Shown here in pieces: positions 17,613 to 28,108 of a stretch of 64,000 nucleotides of DNA. A program made the translations under genes and the position numbers. This DNA comes from Demequina sp. (lineage in GTDB: Bacteria; Actinomycetota; Actinomycetes; Actinomycetales; Demequinaceae). The notes under the pieces are model-generated. The model saw nothing but the letters and a program-made list of their open reading frames with translations. It did no database searches and was not told the origin of the DNA. Position 1 is the stretch's first letter. Every line of letters starts with the position of its first letter. The stretch is from the NCBI GenBank assembly GCA_024707205.1, contig JANQAD010000001.1, positions 62,001-126,000 on the forward strand, in the 5' to 3' direction.

Positions 17613-20600
17613 ATGTCCACCATCACCTTCCCCCGGAGCTGCCCGTCAGCGCCCGCAGGGAAGACATCGCGGCCGCGATTCGCGAAAACCAGGTGGTCAT
17701 CGTGTCCGGCGAGACGGGCTCGGGCAAGACCACCCAGCTGCCCAAGATCGCGCTGCAGCTGGGCCGCGAGCGCATCGGCCACACCCAGCCCCGGCGAATC
17801 GCCGCGCGCGCCGTGGCGGAGCGCATCGCGGAGGAGCTCGGCTCGGAGCTCGGCACCACGGTCGGCTACCAGGTGCGATTCACCGATCGCTCGAGCCGCG
17901 CCACCAAGATCAAGGTGATGACGGACGGCATTCTGCTGGCGCAGATCGAGCGCGATCCCCTCCTCAAGGCCTACGACACCCTCATCATCGACGAGGCGCA
18001 CGAGCGCTCGCTCAACATCGACTTCCTGCTCGGCTACCTCACGAACCTGCTCCCCCGCCGCCCGGACCTCAAGGTCATCATCACGTCCGCGACCATCGAC
18101 AGCGAGCGCTTCAGCGAGCACTTCAACGCACCCGTGATCGAGGTCACGGGCCGCACCTTCCCCGTGGAGCACCGCTATCGCGAGCTCACCGATGGCGACA
18201 TGATGGCCGGCATCGTCTCCGCCTGCGAGGAGCTCATGCGCGAAGGCCAAGGCGACATTCTCGTGTTCCTCAGCGGCGAGCGTGAGATCCGCGACGCGGC
18301 CGACGCCGTGGCCGGGTTGGGCGCGGAGGTGGTGCCGCTCTACTCGCGCCTAAGCAGCGCAGAGCAGCACCGCGTCTTTGAGAGGCATGCCCGACGCCGC
18401 ATCGTGTTGGCAACGAACGTCGCCGAGACCTCGCTCACCGTTCCCGGCATTCACTACGTCGTCGATCCTGGTACGGCCCGCATTTCGCGTTACTCGAAGT
18501 CCACGAAGGTGCAGCGTCTGCCGATCGAGCCGATCTCGCGCGCGAGCGCCAATCAGCGCGCGGGCCGCGCCGGCCGCCTCGCGGACGGCATCGCGATCCG
18601 CCTGTACTCGCAAGAGGACTTCGAGGGCCGCCCCGAGTTCACCGAGCCCGAGATCCTGCGCACGTCCCTGGCAAGCGTGCTGCTGCGCATGATCTCTGTC
18701 GGCGTCGCGTCCTCCCCTGACGATGTCGCAACCTTCCCGTTCGTCGAGCCACCAGACACGCGATCCATCCGCGACGGCGTGAACCTGCTTTCCGAACTGG
18801 GCGCGATCGAAAGCCGAGGCGGCAAGACCACCCTCACCAGAACCGGGCGGGCGCTTGCCCAACTGCCCATGGACCCTCGCGAGGCGCGCATGGTCGTGGA
18901 GGGCGGCAGGCTTGGCGTGGCGCGCGAGGTGGCGATCATCGCCGCCGCGATCACGATTCAGGACCCGCGCGAGCGACCCCAGGAGCGGCGCGAGGAGGCC
19001 GACCTGCTGCATCGGCGCTTCGCCGACCCCACGTCCGACCTCCTCAGCTACCTCAACCTGTGGCGCTACCTGAGCGAGAAGCAGGCCGAGCTCAGCGGCA
19101 GCGCCTTCCGGCGCCTGTGCCGGTCCGAGTTCCTCAACTACCTGCGCATTCGCGAATGGCAGGACGTGGTGGAGCAGATCCGGCGGGCCGCGAAAGGCCT
19201 TGGGATCGCGATGCCGCGCCTGGGCGAGTCCCTGGACGAGGACGCGATCCATCGCGCGGTCCTCGCCGGGCTGCTGTCCCAGATAGGCGCGCAGGACGCG
19301 GGCGAGATCCGCGCGTCGTCCTTCAGCCACCTGCGGGGCGAGGCGCGCGCCACGGCGATGCGGCGCGCCCGCAAGCAGGCCACCAACGAGTACGTCGGCG
19401 CGCGCGGGCTGCGCTTCGCGATCAACCCGGGCAGCGCGCTGGCGAAGAAGCCGCCAGCGTTCGTCATGGCCGCAGAGCTCGTGGAGACCAACCGGCTGTG
19501 GGCGCGCGATGTCGCTGCGATCAAGCCCGAGTGGGCGGAGGAGCTCGCCGGGCCGCTCGCCAAGCGCTCGTACTCGGAGCCGCACTGGTCCAAGCGGCGC
19601 GGCGCCGCCGTCGCCACCGAGAAGGTGCTGGTCTACGGGGTGCCGATCGTCGCCGACCGAACCGTGCTGTGGGGCCGCATCAACCCCGCGGATGCGCGAG
19701 ACATCTTCATTCGCAGCGCGCTCGTGGAGGGCGACTGGGAGACGCATCACGCGTTCTGGCGCGAGAACCGCCGCGCGATCGCCGAGGCCGAGGAACTCGC
19801 GGCGCGCACGCGCAACCCGGGCGCCCTCGCGGACGACGAGACCCTCTTCGCCTTCTATGACGACCGCATCCCCGCCGATGTCATCTCAAGCAGGCACTTT
19901 GACCAGTGGTGGAAGGGCGCGCGCCGCAGCACGCCTGACCTGCTCACGCTCACAATGGACGAGCTTCTCCCCGGCTCCCACGACACGGAGGGCTTCCCCG
20001 ACACGTGGACCGTGCGTGGGGCGGAGCTGCCGCTCACGTACCAGTTCGAGCCCGGCACCGCGGCCGACGGGGTCACCGTTCACGTCCCCTTGGCGCTCCT
20101 GCCGTCACTCTCGCCCGACGGCTTCGATTGGCTCGTCCCCGGCCTTCGGCTTGACCTCGTCACGGCGACCATCCGCGCGCTTCCCAAGCCCGTCCGGGTT
20201 CAGTTGGTTCCGGCGCCCGACGCTGCGAGGGCCATCGATGCCGTGTTGACTCCCGGTGGGGCTGGCTTCCATGAGGCGTTCGCTGCGGCGGCCCTCGCGG
20301 TGCGCGGTGTCACCATTCCTCCGGAGGCGTGGGAGGGAGTGGACGACCGCTTGCCTGCGCACCTGCGCTTGACGTTCCGCGTCGAGGACGGCGATCGAGT
20401 CGTGGGCGAGGGTCCCGATCTCGAGTACCTGCAGAGGTCGCTCGCGCCCAAGGCTCAGGTTGCGGTGGCCAGGGCGGTGGCGCCCACTCCCCCACGCCCG
20501 GCAAGGCCACAAGCCCGGCGGTCGCCACGGGCGAGGTCATCTCGGAGTTCCCCGCAGAGCTGGCGGACGTGATCGAGGGATCGGGCGGGGTGCGGGGGTA

Positions 20601-21336
20601 CCCGGCTATCGTCGACCGTGATGGCAAGGCCGTGCTGACGGTGCTCGCCGTCCCGGATTCGGAGGCGCATGCCGCAGGCGTGCGCCGGCTGCTGCTCGCC
20701 GAGCTCGCGCTTCCGGTGAAGCGCGTCACCACGCGCTGGACCGGCGCCGAGGCGCTCGCGCTTGCAGCCTCTCCGTATCGCTCCACCGAGGCGCTCGTGG
20801 CCGACCTGCAACTCGCGGCCGTCTCTGCCTTGGTTCCGGAGGCCGGCGACATCCGCACCGCCGGCGCCTACGCGGAGGCGCGCGAGCGCGTGCGCGCGGA
20901 ACTCGAAACGCAGGTCCACCGCATCGCCGGGCTCGCGGTCACGATTCTCACCGCCAACCGCGAGCTCGACGCCGAGGTGCGCGCCGCCACCTCCATGGCG
21001 CTCCTGGCGACCATCCAGGAGATCCGAACCCAAGCGTCGGCCCTCGTATACGACGGGTTCCTGTCACGCACGCCCAGCGACAGGCTGCCCCACCTGCCCC
21101 GCTACCTGGCCGCGCTGCGGCGACGACTGGAGGCGGCGTCGGGCAACGTGGCGCGCGACCAGACGCTCGCGTGGCAAGTGCGGGAGGTCGAAGACGAGTG
21201 GCACGCTTCCGGCGAGCCCGACGGCGTGCGGTGGCTGATCGAGGAGCTGCGCGTGTCGCTGTTCGCGCAGACGCTCGGCACGGATGGGTCCGTCAGTCCG
21301 CAGCGGATCCGGAAGGCGCTCGCGGCGCTGATCTAG
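17613..21336 (+). CDS. hrpA: ATP-dependent RNA helicase HrpA (two frameshifts)
   Basis: DEAH-box RNA helicase of about 1241 residues. Motif I GETGSGKTTQ, motif Ia TQPRRIAARAVAERIAEE, motif II IIDEAHERSLN, motif III SATID, motif V ATNVAETSLT and motif VI QRAGRAGRL are present. They are followed by the winged-helix/ratchet (HA2) region and the HrpA-specific long C-terminal domain. In E. coli HrpA rescues stalled ribosomes. Two frame breaks need repair: a C run of five at 17630-17634 (adding one gives MSTITFPPELPVSARRED) and another of five at 20489-20493 (adding one gives APTPPTPGKATSPA). GAGAAT lies six bases before ATG 17613. It converges with the GNAT gene, overlapping by four bases. Confidence 0.93.
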
Positions 21337-21884
21337 CCCAGGTCCTTGAAGGCGTCGTGGTGCGGGATGCCCTCGTCGAGGTAGCCGCCGCCGTGCACGG
21401 TGTAGCCGAGTCGCTCATAGAACGGCATGGCGTGGTCCTGCGCGCTGAGCTCCACGCGGACCGTGCCGCTCGCGCCGTGGCGCGCGAGGGCGGACTGCTC
21501 GAGGAAGTCCATCGCCTTGCGTCCCGCCCCGCTCCCGCGGGCGTGTGCCAAGACGGCGACCCGCCCGATGTGCGGGTTAGCGGGGTCCATGAGGCTGCCC
21601 TCGCCGTGGACCACGTCCGTGTTGGGGGCGATGAGGCGGCCGGTCGCGAGCACCGTTCCCGGCGGCGGACCTGCGGCAATACCAGGCACAACGCCGGGCG
21701 CAACGGTACCGCCGTAGAAGTCGTCGTCATCGGTGACCACCAAACAATGCAGGGTGCGGGGGTCGTCGTCGAGGTGATCGCGCTCCGAGTCCGGGGAGAC
21801 ACCCTGCTCGTCTACGAAGACCTCAAAGCGAACCTCGAGGGCGGCGGCGAGCTCTTCTGGGGTGGTGACGGGGATGACCTTCAT
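21333..21884 (-). CDS. GNAT-family N-acetyltransferase
   Basis: A protein of 183 residues with the GNAT acetyl-CoA fold: an N-terminal ALEVRFEVFVDEQGV strand-helix typical of the ElaA/YjcF-like group, motif A IGRVAVLAHARGSGAGRKAMDFL (the pyrophosphate loop is RGSGAGRKA) and a C-terminal PFYERLGYTVHGGGYLDEGIPHHDA. The substrate cannot be deduced. It is convergent with hrpA and overlaps its last four bases. ATG 21884 is preceded by the GAGGACAGG-type region read in reverse, without a clear Shine-Dalgarno. Confidence 0.87.
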   Translation of the reverse strand: MKVIPVTTPEELAAALEVRFEVFVDEQGVSPDSERDHLDDDPRTLHCLVVTDDDDFYGGTVAPGVVPGIAAGPPPGTVLATGRLIAPNTDVVHGEGSLMDPANPHIGRVAVLAHARGSGAGRKAMDFLEQSALARHGASGTVRVELSAQDHAMPFYERLGYTVHGGGYLDEGIPHHDAFKDLG

Positions 21885-22033
21885 GAGGACAGGTTCTCAC
21901 GTGGGCGCGAGGTGGGTGCGGAGCATGCCTGGCGCCGAGCGCAGCTCCCCTCCTCCGTGAAATGGATGCTGAGGGTCACCAAGCTCGAGTTTCGTGACAC
22001 TGAGAGCCCATTCGGGAGGGTGGGAGTGCGGGC
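21885..22033. other. 149-bp gap between the GNAT and pseudouridine synthase genes
   Basis: Holds no open frame with family similarity and no clear terminator or RNA. It should contain the promoter of the GNAT gene. Confidence 0.4.
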
Positions 22034-22951
22034 TCAGCCGCGGAGGATCTCCAGCGCCGCGGCGAGGTCATCCGGGTACTCGGACACGACCCGCACCTCT
22101 CCCCCGCGCGTGGGGTGCTCGAAGGCGAGCTCGCGCGCGTGCAGCCACTGGCGCGTGAGACCCAAGCGCTGCGCGAGCACCGGGTCCGCCCCGTACGTGA
22201 GGTCGCCGGCCAGCACGTGTCGCATCGCGGCCATGTGGACGCGAATCTGGTGGGTGCGGCCCGTCTCCAGGTGGATCTCGACGAGAGACGCCGCGGGGAA
22301 CATCTCCAGCACCTCGTAGTGCGTGACGGACGGTCGCCCGCCCTCGACCACCGCGAACTTATAGTCGGACGACGGATGCCGCCCAATCGGCGCGTCGATC
22401 GTCCCCGCAGTGGGGTCCAGGTGGCCCTGCGCCACCGCGTGGTAGATCTTCTCCACCGTGCGCTCCTTGAAGGCGCGCTTGAGCACCGAGTACGCGGCCT
22501 CGGACTTCGCGACCACCATCAGCCCCGAAGTCCCCACGTCCAGCCGGTGCACGATCCCCTGCCGCTCGGCAGCCCCCGACGAGGCAAGCGTGACTCCCGC
22601 GGCGGCAAGCGCCCCCACCACGGTTGGCCCCGTCCAGCCCGGGGACGCATGCGCCGCCACGCCAACTGGCTTGTCCACCACGGCCACGTCGGCGTCCTCG
22701 TAGACCACCCGCAACCCGCCGGGAACGGGAGGCTCGGGCACTGCCGCGCGAGCGTCGGGCAGCTCAACGGTGACGATGCCATCCGCGAGCCGGTCGCCCT
22801 TGCCAAGTGAAGAGAGCCCCTGCGTGACCAGCCCAAGGTCCGCGAGCTCGGCCGCGCGCGTGCGCGAGAGGCCAAGCATGCGCGCCAAGGCGACGTCCGC
22901 GCGCTCCCCAACCAGAGCGTCGGGCACGGGAAGGTGACGGGTGTCAGGCAC
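22034..22951 (-). CDS. RluA/RluD-family RNA pseudouridine synthase
   Basis: A 305-residue enzyme that isomerises uridine to pseudouridine in 23S rRNA (RluD sites in the helix 69 loop are the usual target). An S4-like N-terminal domain ([24 protein letters not shown]) is followed by the catalytic domain with motif [20 protein letters not shown], where the Asp of HRLD is the nucleophile, then [18 protein letters not shown]. The GTG start overlaps the lspA stop by eight bases. The lspA-rluD pairing is widespread in bacteria and supports both calls. Confidence 0.93.
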   Translation of the reverse strand: MPDTRHLPVPDALVGERADVALARMLGLSRTRAAELADLGLVTQGLSSLGKGDRLADGIVTVELPDARAAVPEPPVPGGLRVVYEDADVAVVDKPVGVAAHASPGWTGPTVVGALAAAGVTLASSGAAERQGIVHRLDVGTSGLMVVAKSEAAYSVLKRAFKERTVEKIYHAVAQGHLDPTAGTIDAPIGRHPSSDYKFAVVEGGRPSVTHYEVLEMFPAASLVEIHLETGRTHQIRVHMAAMRHVLAGDLTYGADPVLAQRLGLTRQWLHARELAFEHPTRGGEVRVVSEYPDDLAAALEILRG

Positions 22952-23468
22952 CGTCGCCCGACGCTGTTGCCGGCTCAGCTGGCTGCGGCGCCTCGTCCTT
23001 GGGTTCCAGCAGCCTCACGCCAAGGGCCGCGAGCACGGCGAACGCCACGGCCGCGCCGACGATCGCGATGTCCGCGATGTTGCCGACGAACCAGCCGTTG
23101 TAGTTGATCATGTCCACCACGTGGCCCTGGCCAAAGCCGGGGGCGCGGAAGAGGCGGTCGATGAGGTTCGAGAGCGCGCCGCCAAGGCCGATGCCGAAGA
23201 GCCACACGGCGAGCGTGGTCTGGGCGCGCCGGGCGTAGACGATGATGCCGACGCTTACGGCGATGCCGATGGCCGTGATGAGCCACGTGTGCGCGTCGCC
23301 GAGCGACAGCGCGGCACCGGGGTTGCGGACCAACTCGATCGAGAGCCAGCGGCCAAGGAGCTCGTGCACCTGACCGGGCTCAAGCGAATTGATGGCCCAT
23401 TGCTTCGAGACTTGGTCTACGACCACAACGCCAAGAGCGACCAACCACAGGGCTGGTCGCCAGGTCAA
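22944..23468 (-). CDS. lspA: Lipoprotein signal peptidase (signal peptidase II)
   Basis: Membrane aspartic protease that removes signal peptides from diacylglyceryl-modified prolipoproteins, as needed for the two lipoprotein proteases at 4.3-6.3 kb. Four transmembrane helices. Conserved [11 protein letters not shown] (about 48-57), NLIDRLF with Asp104 and GNIADIAIV with Asp133, the catalytic pair. The start is TTG 23468: GAGGAG lies five bases upstream and its bases overlap the TGA of the zinc-finger gene. Longer frames upstream read antisense into that gene. 174 residues, typical size. Confidence 0.93.
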   Translation of the reverse strand: MTWRPALWLVALGVVVVDQVSKQWAINSLEPGQVHELLGRWLSIELVRNPGAALSLGDAHTWLITAIGIAVSVGIIVYARRAQTTLAVWLFGIGLGGALSNLIDRLFRAPGFGQGHVVDMINYNGWFVGNIADIAIVGAAVAFAVLAALGVRLLEPKDEAPQPAEPATASGDGA

Positions 23469-23917
23469 CGGCGCTCCTCGCGCTGCTTGCAGGTGACGCA
23501 GTGCGTGGCGCGCGGGAACGCCTGCAGGCGAGCCTTGCCGATGCCGTTGCCGCACACCTGGCACGCCCCGAACGTGCCCGCCTTGATGCGGCGCAGCGCG
23601 TCCACGGACTGCTCGAGCATCTCGCGCGTGTTGTTGACGATCGACATCTCCTGCTCGCGCTCGAGCGCGGTGGCCCCGGCGTCGGCCTGGTCGTCGCCGG
23701 CCCCGTCGGATGTGTGGAGGAGGTCATCGAGCTCATTCTCGGTGGCCTGGAACTCGGCCACGAGGCGCTCGACGTCGGAGTTGAGGGTCTTCACGATGTC
23801 GCGCAGCTCCGCGACCTTCCACGGCTCGTCGCCGTCGCGGACGGCCAGCTTCTTCACGTCCGCCGCCTTGAGGTCGGCGGGGTCCACCACAATGGTGGTC
23901 ACATCGGTGCTGGTCAT
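23465..23917 (-). CDS. DksA/TraR-type C4 zinc-finger protein
   Basis: A protein of 150 residues with a long coiled-coil (EPWKVAELRDIVKTLNSDVERLVAEFQATENELDD, split by short breaks) and a C-terminal four-cysteine finger, CQVCGNGIGKARLQAFP...HCVTC. This is the DksA architecture, in which the coiled coil inserts into the RNA polymerase secondary channel. Actinobacterial members of this family are poorly studied. ATG 23917 follows GAAGGACGACTC. lspA and the rluD-type gene follow with overlaps, making a three-gene unit. Confidence 0.85.
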   Translation of the reverse strand: MTSTDVTTIVVDPADLKAADVKKLAVRDGDEPWKVAELRDIVKTLNSDVERLVAEFQATENELDDLLHTSDGAGDDQADAGATALEREQEMSIVNNTREMLEQSVDALRRIKAGTFGACQVCGNGIGKARLQAFPRATHCVTCKQREERR

Positions 23918-23990
23918 GAGTCGTCCTTCTCTCGGCAGCCGTTAGTGCGACTAGTGGAGTGAGACTAGTCCGGTTTGTGGGGGCAAAGCA

Positions 23991-24020
23991 AAGCGCCGCG
24001 CCCATCGGGACGCGGCGCTT
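23991..24020 (-). terminator. Intrinsic terminator downstream of wag31
   Basis: A perfect 10-bp inverted repeat, AAGCGCCGCG (23991-24000) and CGCGGCGCTT (24011-24020), with a 10-base loop. On the minus strand it is followed by TTTGCTTTG, so it ends transcription coming from wag31. Confidence 0.85.
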
Positions 24021-24036
24021 CACTACTAGCGGAAAG

Positions 24037-25188
24037 TCACTGACCCTGCTCCGGGCGCTGCTGGCCGTACAGGTCGTTGAACATGCGGCTCGACGGCGGC
24101 GTGTAGGGGGCGGGGTTCTCCTCCTCGGGCGCGACGTCGGGCTGGCCCTCGGCGCCTTCAGTGCCCTCCTGCGACTCCCAGGGCTGCGTGACCGGCGCGA
24201 ACGGGTTCGCGGCGGGTGCTGCCTCTGCGCCATCGGTCTGGGGAGCGAGCTGCGACTCCCACGACTGGCTTGCGTCGTACGCCGGAACGGCCGGGGTCGC
24301 GTCGGCGGCGGCCTCCGGACCCGGCTCGAACGTCGCGGGCTGCTGCCCCGCCTGCTCGGCTCCGCCTTCGGCCTGCTCTGCGGCCTCGACCGCGGGCTCG
24401 CCGGCCGACTGGTTCTCGGAGTAGCCGTTGATCGCGTCTTCGAAAGATACGGGCGTCGCGGTCTCGTACTCCTCGACCACCACGATCTCGCTCTCGCCGT
24501 CCTCGCTCTCGTAGACGTCGGCGACGACGACATCCTCGACGAGGTAGCCGTCGGGCGTCGACTCTCCGGCCGGAGCGTCCTCGGCGGGAAGGTCAGCGGC
24601 CGCGAAGCCTGCCGCCGCGCCCGCGGCACCGGGAACGCCGCTGTGGTCGAGGTCTCCCAGCAGATTTTCCAGGTACGCCTTGAGCCGGGCGCGGTAGTCA
24701 CGCTCGAACCGGCGAAGGTCGTCGATGCGCGCCTCAAGGTCGGCGCGCTCGCCTGCGAGAGCGTCCATGCGGGCCTTGGCGTCGCCGTCGGCACGCTCGC
24801 GGATCTCGTCGGCCGCGGTGTTGGCCGCGTCGATGATGCGGTCGCGCTCGGCCTCGCCGGCCTGCACGTACTCGTCGTGAAGCTTCTGTGCCATCGCGAG
24901 CATTCCGGTGGGGTTGGCCCCACCTGGCTCCGTCGCCGCCGCGAGCAGACCCGTAGTGCCGGGAACGCCGCCTGCGGACGTGACGGGAGGAGTCTCGACG
25001 ACGGGCGCGGCGACTCCGCCGCCATTGGCCACGCGAGCGGCAAGTTCGTCACGCTCGGCGGTGAGCTGCGCGATCGTGTTCGCGACCTCGTCGAGGAAGT
25101 CGTCGACCTCGTCCTGGTCGAAGCCTTCGCGGTACTTCGTCTTGGAGAACGCCTTGTTGAGAACGTCTTCCGCTGAGAGCAGAGCCAT
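24037..25188 (-). CDS. wag31: DivIVA/Wag31 polar growth protein
   Basis: A protein of 383 residues. The N-terminal DivIVA membrane-curvature domain is clear (KTKYREGFDQDEVDDFLDEV), followed by a central coiled coil (about residues 110-190, RADGDAKARMDALAGERADLEARIDDLRRFERDYRAR in segments). A long acidic, Ala/Glu/Pro-rich low-complexity C-terminus follows. Wag31 collects at cell poles and directs new wall synthesis in actinobacteria; it is essential in mycobacteria. It lies at the downstream end of the dcw cluster after sepF and yggT, with its own 100-bp upstream gap and a terminator behind it. ATG 25188 follows GGAAAGAGGTAGGAA. Confidence 0.95.
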   Translation of the reverse strand: MALLSAEDVLNKAFSKTKYREGFDQDEVDDFLDEVANTIAQLTAERDELAARVANGGGVAAPVVETPPVTSAGGVPGTTGLLAAATEPGGANPTGMLAMAQKLHDEYVQAGEAERDRIIDAANTAADEIRERADGDAKARMDALAGERADLEARIDDLRRFERDYRARLKAYLENLLGDLDHSGVPGAAGAAAGFAAADLPAEDAPAGESTPDGYLVEDVVVADVYESEDGESEIVVVEEYETATPVSFEDAINGYSENQSAGEPAVEAAEQAEGGAEQAGQQPATFEPGPEAAADATPAVPAYDASQSWESQLAPQTDGAEAAPAANPFAPVTQPWESQEGTEGAEGQPDVAPEEENPAPYTPPSSRMFNDLYGQQRPEQGQ

Positions 25189-25290
25189 TTCCTACCTCTT
25201 TCCGCTTGCACCGCCTCCGCGGCCTTGCGACCACGTGCCAATCTCTGGTTTCACTTTACCTACATCCCTATCGGCACGCACTTGAGGCGT

Positions 25291-25578
25291 TCAGCCCACG
25301 TACGGGAGCATCTGCCACAGGAACGACACCGCGAAAAAAAGGATGATGAACGCGAGGTCAAGCCGAATCTGTCCGATGGTGATGGGAGGGATGAGCCGCC
25401 GCAGCAGTTTGAGGGGCGGATCCGTGACGGTGAACACCCCTTCGGTGACCACTAGGCCGGCTCCCTTCGGATGCCAGTCTCGCGACACCGCGATCACGAG
25501 CGACAGCACAACGCGCGCCAACAGCAGCAGCATGAAGATGAAGAGCACGGTGCGCGCCAAATCGATCACCAAGGACAC
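25291..25578 (-). CDS. YggT-family membrane protein
   Basis: A protein of 95 residues with two transmembrane helices (about 5-27 and 70-92) flanking the conserved VTDPPLKLLRRLIPP motif. YggT proteins are linked to division and osmotic protection, with no defined biochemistry. The sepF-yggT-wag31 order is conserved across actinobacteria. Start GTG 25578 has TAGGCT six bases upstream, suggesting a leaderless transcript of its own inside the cluster. Confidence 0.9.
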   Translation of the reverse strand: MSLVIDLARTVLFIFMLLLLARVVLSLVIAVSRDWHPKGAGLVVTEGVFTVTDPPLKLLRRLIPPITIGQIRLDLAFIILFFAVSFLWQMLPYVG

Positions 25579-25584
25579 CCCGCG

Positions 25585-25590
25585 AGCCTA
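25585..25590 (-). promoter_or_regulatory. -10 box of a leaderless promoter for yggT
   Basis: TAGGCT on the minus strand, six bases before GTG 25578. Confidence 0.6.
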
Positions 25591-25622
25591 CCGGGATGCG
25601 ACGGGGGCGCAGACGCGCCGGG

Positions 25623-26075
25623 TCACGCCTGGTTGTAGAACGCGTGGTCGGGGCGCTGAGGCTCCTCGTCCACGCCAATCTCCACGTGGGCGGGCGACAG
25701 GAGGAAGACGGACGTGGTGACACGCTCGATGGATCCCTTAAGCCCAAAGGAGAGGCCGGCTGAGAAGTCGACGAGGCGCTTGGCGTCGGCGTCGCTCATC
25801 TCGGTGAGGTTCATGATCACGGGCACGCCCACGCGGAACGCCTCGCCGATGAGGCGGGCGTCGTTGTAGCTGCGCGGCTTGATCGTCTGAATGCGACGCA
25901 GGTCCGGGGTCGCGGACGGCGACGTGGCGCCGTGCGAGTGCCTGCTCTTCGCGCGCACCTCCGAGACGTCATGGATGTTCGTCACGGGCGCGAGCTCGTC
26001 CTGTTCGTACCCGTAGTCCTCGCTGTCGGCGACGTCGAATCCCAGGTACTGGGCCGCCTTGCGAATCGCGCTCAT
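25623..26075 (-). CDS. sepF: SepF cell-division protein
   Basis: Membrane anchor and assembly factor for FtsZ. The 150-residue protein begins MSAIRKAAQYLGFD, an amphipathic membrane-binding helix, then an acidic linker. The SepF fold follows: IQTIKPRSYNDARLIGEAFR, VIMNLTEMSDADAKRLVDFSAGL and TTSVFLLSPAHVEI. ATG 26075 is preceded by GGGGACAAC; codons upstream in the same frame have no similarity. In actinobacteria SepF is the main FtsZ tether because FtsA is absent, and no ftsA is seen here. Confidence 0.95.
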   Translation of the reverse strand: MSAIRKAAQYLGFDVADSEDYGYEQDELAPVTNIHDVSEVRAKSRHSHGATSPSATPDLRRIQTIKPRSYNDARLIGEAFRVGVPVIMNLTEMSDADAKRLVDFSAGLSFGLKGSIERVTTSVFLLSPAHVEIGVDEEPQRPDHAFYNQA

Positions 26076-26127
26076 GTTGTCCCCAATCACGTACCACGGC
26101 GCCTGTGCGCCGCTGTCACCGTCAACG

Positions 26128-26898
26128 CTACGGCGCGGGTTGCGCCCCACCCAGGAGCGACACGCCGTTCTCGCCGCTCCGTGGCACTCCGCAGACCACG
26201 ACTCCCCCTTGCCTGCCCGTCACGCCGTCCCTCCGGTGCGAGAAGAAGCGCTCGTCCTCAAAGGTGCACGAGCGTTGACGCACCACCTCGCCCGCGCCCA
26301 GCTCGTCGAGTCGCGTCTCAACCGCCCTCGGGATATCGAGCGCGGGCGTAGCCCAGGTCGTCGTGCTCAGCGCCACGGGGTGGCGGGCTGCGACCTCGCG
26401 CCGCATGTCGAGCGGCACCTCATAGCATTTTCCGCAGATAGCAGGCCCGACGCTTCCCCAGATCAGCGCTCGGCTCGCCCTCGCGGGGCGAAGGTCGAGC
26501 AGGGCGGCAAAGGCGGCGTCGACTGCGCCGGACCACAGTCCCCTGCGGCCCACATGGGCCGCAGCGACGGCGCCGGTGGCGCCGTCGTGAAGAAGCAGCG
26601 GGACACAGTCGGCCGCGAGGGTCGCGAGGGCGACGCCGGGGATGTCGGTGACCAGAACGTCGGCCACCGGAACCGGCGCGGTGGCGTCGGAAACGAAGTG
26701 CACGCGCACGCCGTGCTCGGGCACGATGAAGGCAACCGGTGCGCCCGCCGCCTCCGCCACCGCGGCGCGGTTGGCGGCGACTCGACCCGGCTCGTCACCG
26801 ACGTGGGTGGCGAGGTTCAGGGACTCGTACGGCGCCGGACTCGTGCCGCCGTCGCGAGCGGTGAAGAACGCCCGGACGGGCAGCCCGGCGTCGATCAC
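26128..26898 (-). CDS. pgeF: YfiH/PgeF (Cu-oxidase_4) family protein
   Basis: A 256-residue 'laccase-domain' protein, a family now linked to purine nucleoside phosphorylase/deaminase activity and, in E. coli, to clearing peptidoglycan precursors carrying the wrong amino acid. Zinc-binding residues lie in VPEHGVRV (His), LAADCVPLLL (Cys) and AAHVGRRGLWSGAV (His), with GPAICGKCYEV near the C-terminus. It follows ftsZ by 13 bases on the same strand, the conserved ftsZ-pgeF-sepF order. The start is GTG 26898; no Shine-Dalgarno is obvious. Confidence 0.9.
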   Translation of the reverse strand: MIDAGLPVRAFFTARDGGTSPAPYESLNLATHVGDEPGRVAANRAAVAEAAGAPVAFIVPEHGVRVHFVSDATAPVPVADVLVTDIPGVALATLAADCVPLLLHDGATGAVAAAHVGRRGLWSGAVDAAFAALLDLRPARASRALIWGSVGPAICGKCYEVPLDMRREVAARHPVALSTTTWATPALDIPRAVETRLDELGAGEVVRQRSCTFEDERFFSHRRDGVTGRQGGVVVCGVPRSGENGVSLLGGAQPAP

Positions 26899-26911
26899 CG
26901 CCCGCTGTCAA

Positions 26912-28087
26912 TCAGCGGAGGAACTCAGGAACGTCGAGCGTGTCGCGCGTGGTGCGGGTCTGGGAGATGTCGATCGCGTCGGTGTCGACGTCCGCCTCGA
27001 CCGCCTGCGGAACCGTGCCGGCCTGCGGCACCGTGCTGGTCTCGGTGGGAGCCACAACGGGCTCCAGCTCGTCCGCCGAGGGGGCGGGGCCCGCTCCCTC
27101 GAACGTGCCGAGCGCGCCCTCGTGCTTGCGCGTGGTGGGCGCCCCGCCGTCGAAGCCGGCCGCGATGACCGTGATCCGCAGCTCGTCGCCGAGAGCGTCG
27201 TCGATGACGGTGCCGAAGATGATGTTCGCCTCCGGGTGCGCGGCCTCGCGCACGAGCCGCGCGGCGTTCTCGACCTCCTTGATACCAAGGTTCGAGCCAC
27301 CGGCGATCGACAGCAGCACGCCGTGAGCGCCCTCGATCGAGGCCTCGAGCAGCGGCGATGCGATCGCGCCCTCAGCGGCCTCGAGCGCACGCGACTCTCC
27401 ACGAGCGGAGCTGACGCCCATGAGCGCGGTGCCCGCGCCCTTCATGACGGACTTCACGTCGTTGAAGTCGACGTTGATGAGTCCGGGGGTGGTGATGAGG
27501 TCGGTGATGCCCTGGACGCCGCCCTGAAGCACCTGGTCCGCGGCCGCGAAGGCGCCCAGCACGGAGAGCTTCGCGTCCGCGATCGACAGCAGGCGATCGT
27601 TCGGGATCACGATGAGCGTGTCGACCTCTTCGCGCAGCTTCTCGATGCCGGCCTGCGCCTGGTCTGCGCGGCGTCGGCCCTCGAAGCCGAACGGGCGGGT
27701 GACCACGCCAACCGTGAGCGCGCCGAGCGCGCGGGCGATTCGAGCCACGACGGGCGCACCGCCGGTGCCGGTGCCGCCGCCCTCTCCCGCGGTCACGAAG
27801 ACCATGTCGGCGCCGCGCAGAGCGTCGGCGATCTCGTCCTCGTGGTCCTCTGCGGCCTTGCGGCCCACCTCTGGGTCCGCTCCCGCGCCGAGGCCGCGAG
27901 TGAGCTCGCGGCCGATGTCGAGCTTGACGTCGGCATCCGACATCAGCAGCGCCTGGGCGTCGGTGTTGATCGCGATGAACTCCGCGCCCTTGAGGCCGAC
28001 GTCGATCATGCGGTTGACGGCGTTCACGCCGCCCCCGCCCACGCCGACGACCTTGATCGCGGTGATGTAGTTCTGCGGTGCGGCCAT
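26912..28087 (-). CDS. ftsZ: Cell-division GTPase FtsZ
   Basis: Tubulin-like GTPase that forms the division ring. The 391-residue protein has [17 protein letters not shown] (first nucleotide loop), [13 protein letters not shown] (tubulin signature G-box), [11 protein letters not shown] (T7 loop that completes the neighbour's GTPase site) and a variable linker. The conserved C-terminal peptide [10 protein letters not shown] is the docking site for SepF and FtsW partners. ATG 28087 follows AAAGGGAACCCACC. Unlike in relatives, ftsQ is not directly upstream: a gene on the other strand intervenes, so ftsZ depends on its own promoter region (28088-28140). Confidence 0.98.
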   Translation of the reverse strand: MAAPQNYITAIKVVGVGGGGVNAVNRMIDVGLKGAEFIAINTDAQALLMSDADVKLDIGRELTRGLGAGADPEVGRKAAEDHEDEIADALRGADMVFVTAGEGGGTGTGGAPVVARIARALGALTVGVVTRPFGFEGRRRADQAQAGIEKLREEVDTLIVIPNDRLLSIADAKLSVLGAFAAADQVLQGGVQGITDLITTPGLINVDFNDVKSVMKGAGTALMGVSSARGESRALEAAEGAIASPLLEASIEGAHGVLLSIAGGSNLGIKEVENAARLVREAAHPEANIIFGTVIDDALGDELRITVIAAGFDGGAPTTRKHEGALGTFEGAGPAPSADELEPVVAPTETSTVPQAGTVPQAVEADVDTDAIDISQTRTTRDTLDVPEFLR

Positions 28088-28108
28088 GGTGGGTTCCCTT
28101 TCAACCTT